Shown: positions 12,815-12,868 of the stretch, one piece after another
Layout: each line of letters starts with the position of its first letter
How positions within the stretch are numbered: the stretch's first letter is position 1
Source: an uncultured Mailhella sp.
Lineage (GTDB): Bacteria; Desulfobacterota; Desulfovibrionia; Desulfovibrionales; Desulfovibrionaceae
DNA: 12,868 nucleotides
Reading direction: 5' to 3'
Assembly (NCBI RefSeq): GCF_905187505.1
Contig: NZ_CAJJIC010000060.1
Span: forward strand, 1-12,868
Made by a program: the position numbers and the translations under genes
Notes under the pieces: generated by a model
Told to the model about the DNA's origin: nothing
What the model saw: only the letters and a program-made list of their open reading frames with translations
Databases searched by the model: none

Positions 12815-12868
12815 GTCGGCCACGGCAGGCGGGTGCGGCAGCACACGCCTGCACTGAGGTTGCAGCCC
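12815..12868. repeat. 54-bp terminal direct repeat, right copy
   Basis: Exact copy of positions 1-54, including the 28-base hairpin. If the two copies are one locus, the molecule is a circle of about 12,814 bp. The repeat would then lie in a gene-free stretch of about 460 bp between the ejection-type gene (ending at 243) and the capsid gene (starting at 12595). Confidence 0.9.

Noticed and set aside
12597..12854. An 85-aa frame upstream of the capsid gene
   Set aside because: No ribosome site, no recognisable family, and it crosses the terminal repeat. Kept as unexplained leader sequence.

Overview
The window looks like part of a tailed-phage or prophage genome, in a high-GC (roughly 60% or more) Gram-negative setting. 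Every well-supported gene lies on the minus strand and is read from high to low coordinates. The major capsid protein, the tail adaptor and the neighbouring genes resemble the structural set of short-tailed (podovirus) phages of the SU10 type. The general style reminds me of phages of Desulfovibrionaceae, but that is an impression and not a demonstrated host. The first and last 54 bases are identical, so the contig may be circular (about 12,814 bp) or redundant at its ends. No terminase, portal, protease, integrase, replication or lysis gene is visible, so it is not a self-sufficient phage as it stands.

Layout in transcription order. (1) An intergenic region upstream of the capsid gene (12596-12868, continuing into 1-242 if circular) holds the terminal repeat and an imperfect inverted repeat. 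(2) The major capsid gene (11636-12595) is followed by a strong bidirectional terminator. (3) An accessory region of about 5 kb (6542-11590) is built from repeated, shuffled pieces: two copies of a 106-aa gene of unknown role inside a 370-bp almost perfect duplication; two longer genes with unrelated front halves but an almost identical 203-bp 3' block; and at least four degenerate remnants of the same genes. One of the longer genes carries LPD3-like and ADP-ribosyltransferase (ART-PolyVal-like) domains, which are typical of phage polyvalent proteins. (4) A compact structural operon (243-6346) has overlapping or nearly abutting genes: tail adaptor, a 121-aa fibre-like protein, a repeat-rich tail protein, a P22 gp10-like nozzle or stabilisation protein, a small unknown protein, a Gly/Ala/Ser-rich protein, a GNAT-fold protein and a probable internal or ejection protein.

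My reading is that the accessory region is a modular effector array inserted between head and tail genes. A variable payload is framed by a conserved upstream block (intergenic repeat plus the 106-aa gene) and a conserved downstream block (the common C-terminal tail), an arrangement that would allow payload exchange by homologous recombination. A short glycine-rich motif (LGGLLGLF and variants) occurs in these payload proteins and also in two structural-operon proteins, which suggests a shared packaging or membrane signal. Several payload reading frames break by -1 at A6 or A7 runs. That could be frameshifting, phase variation or decay.
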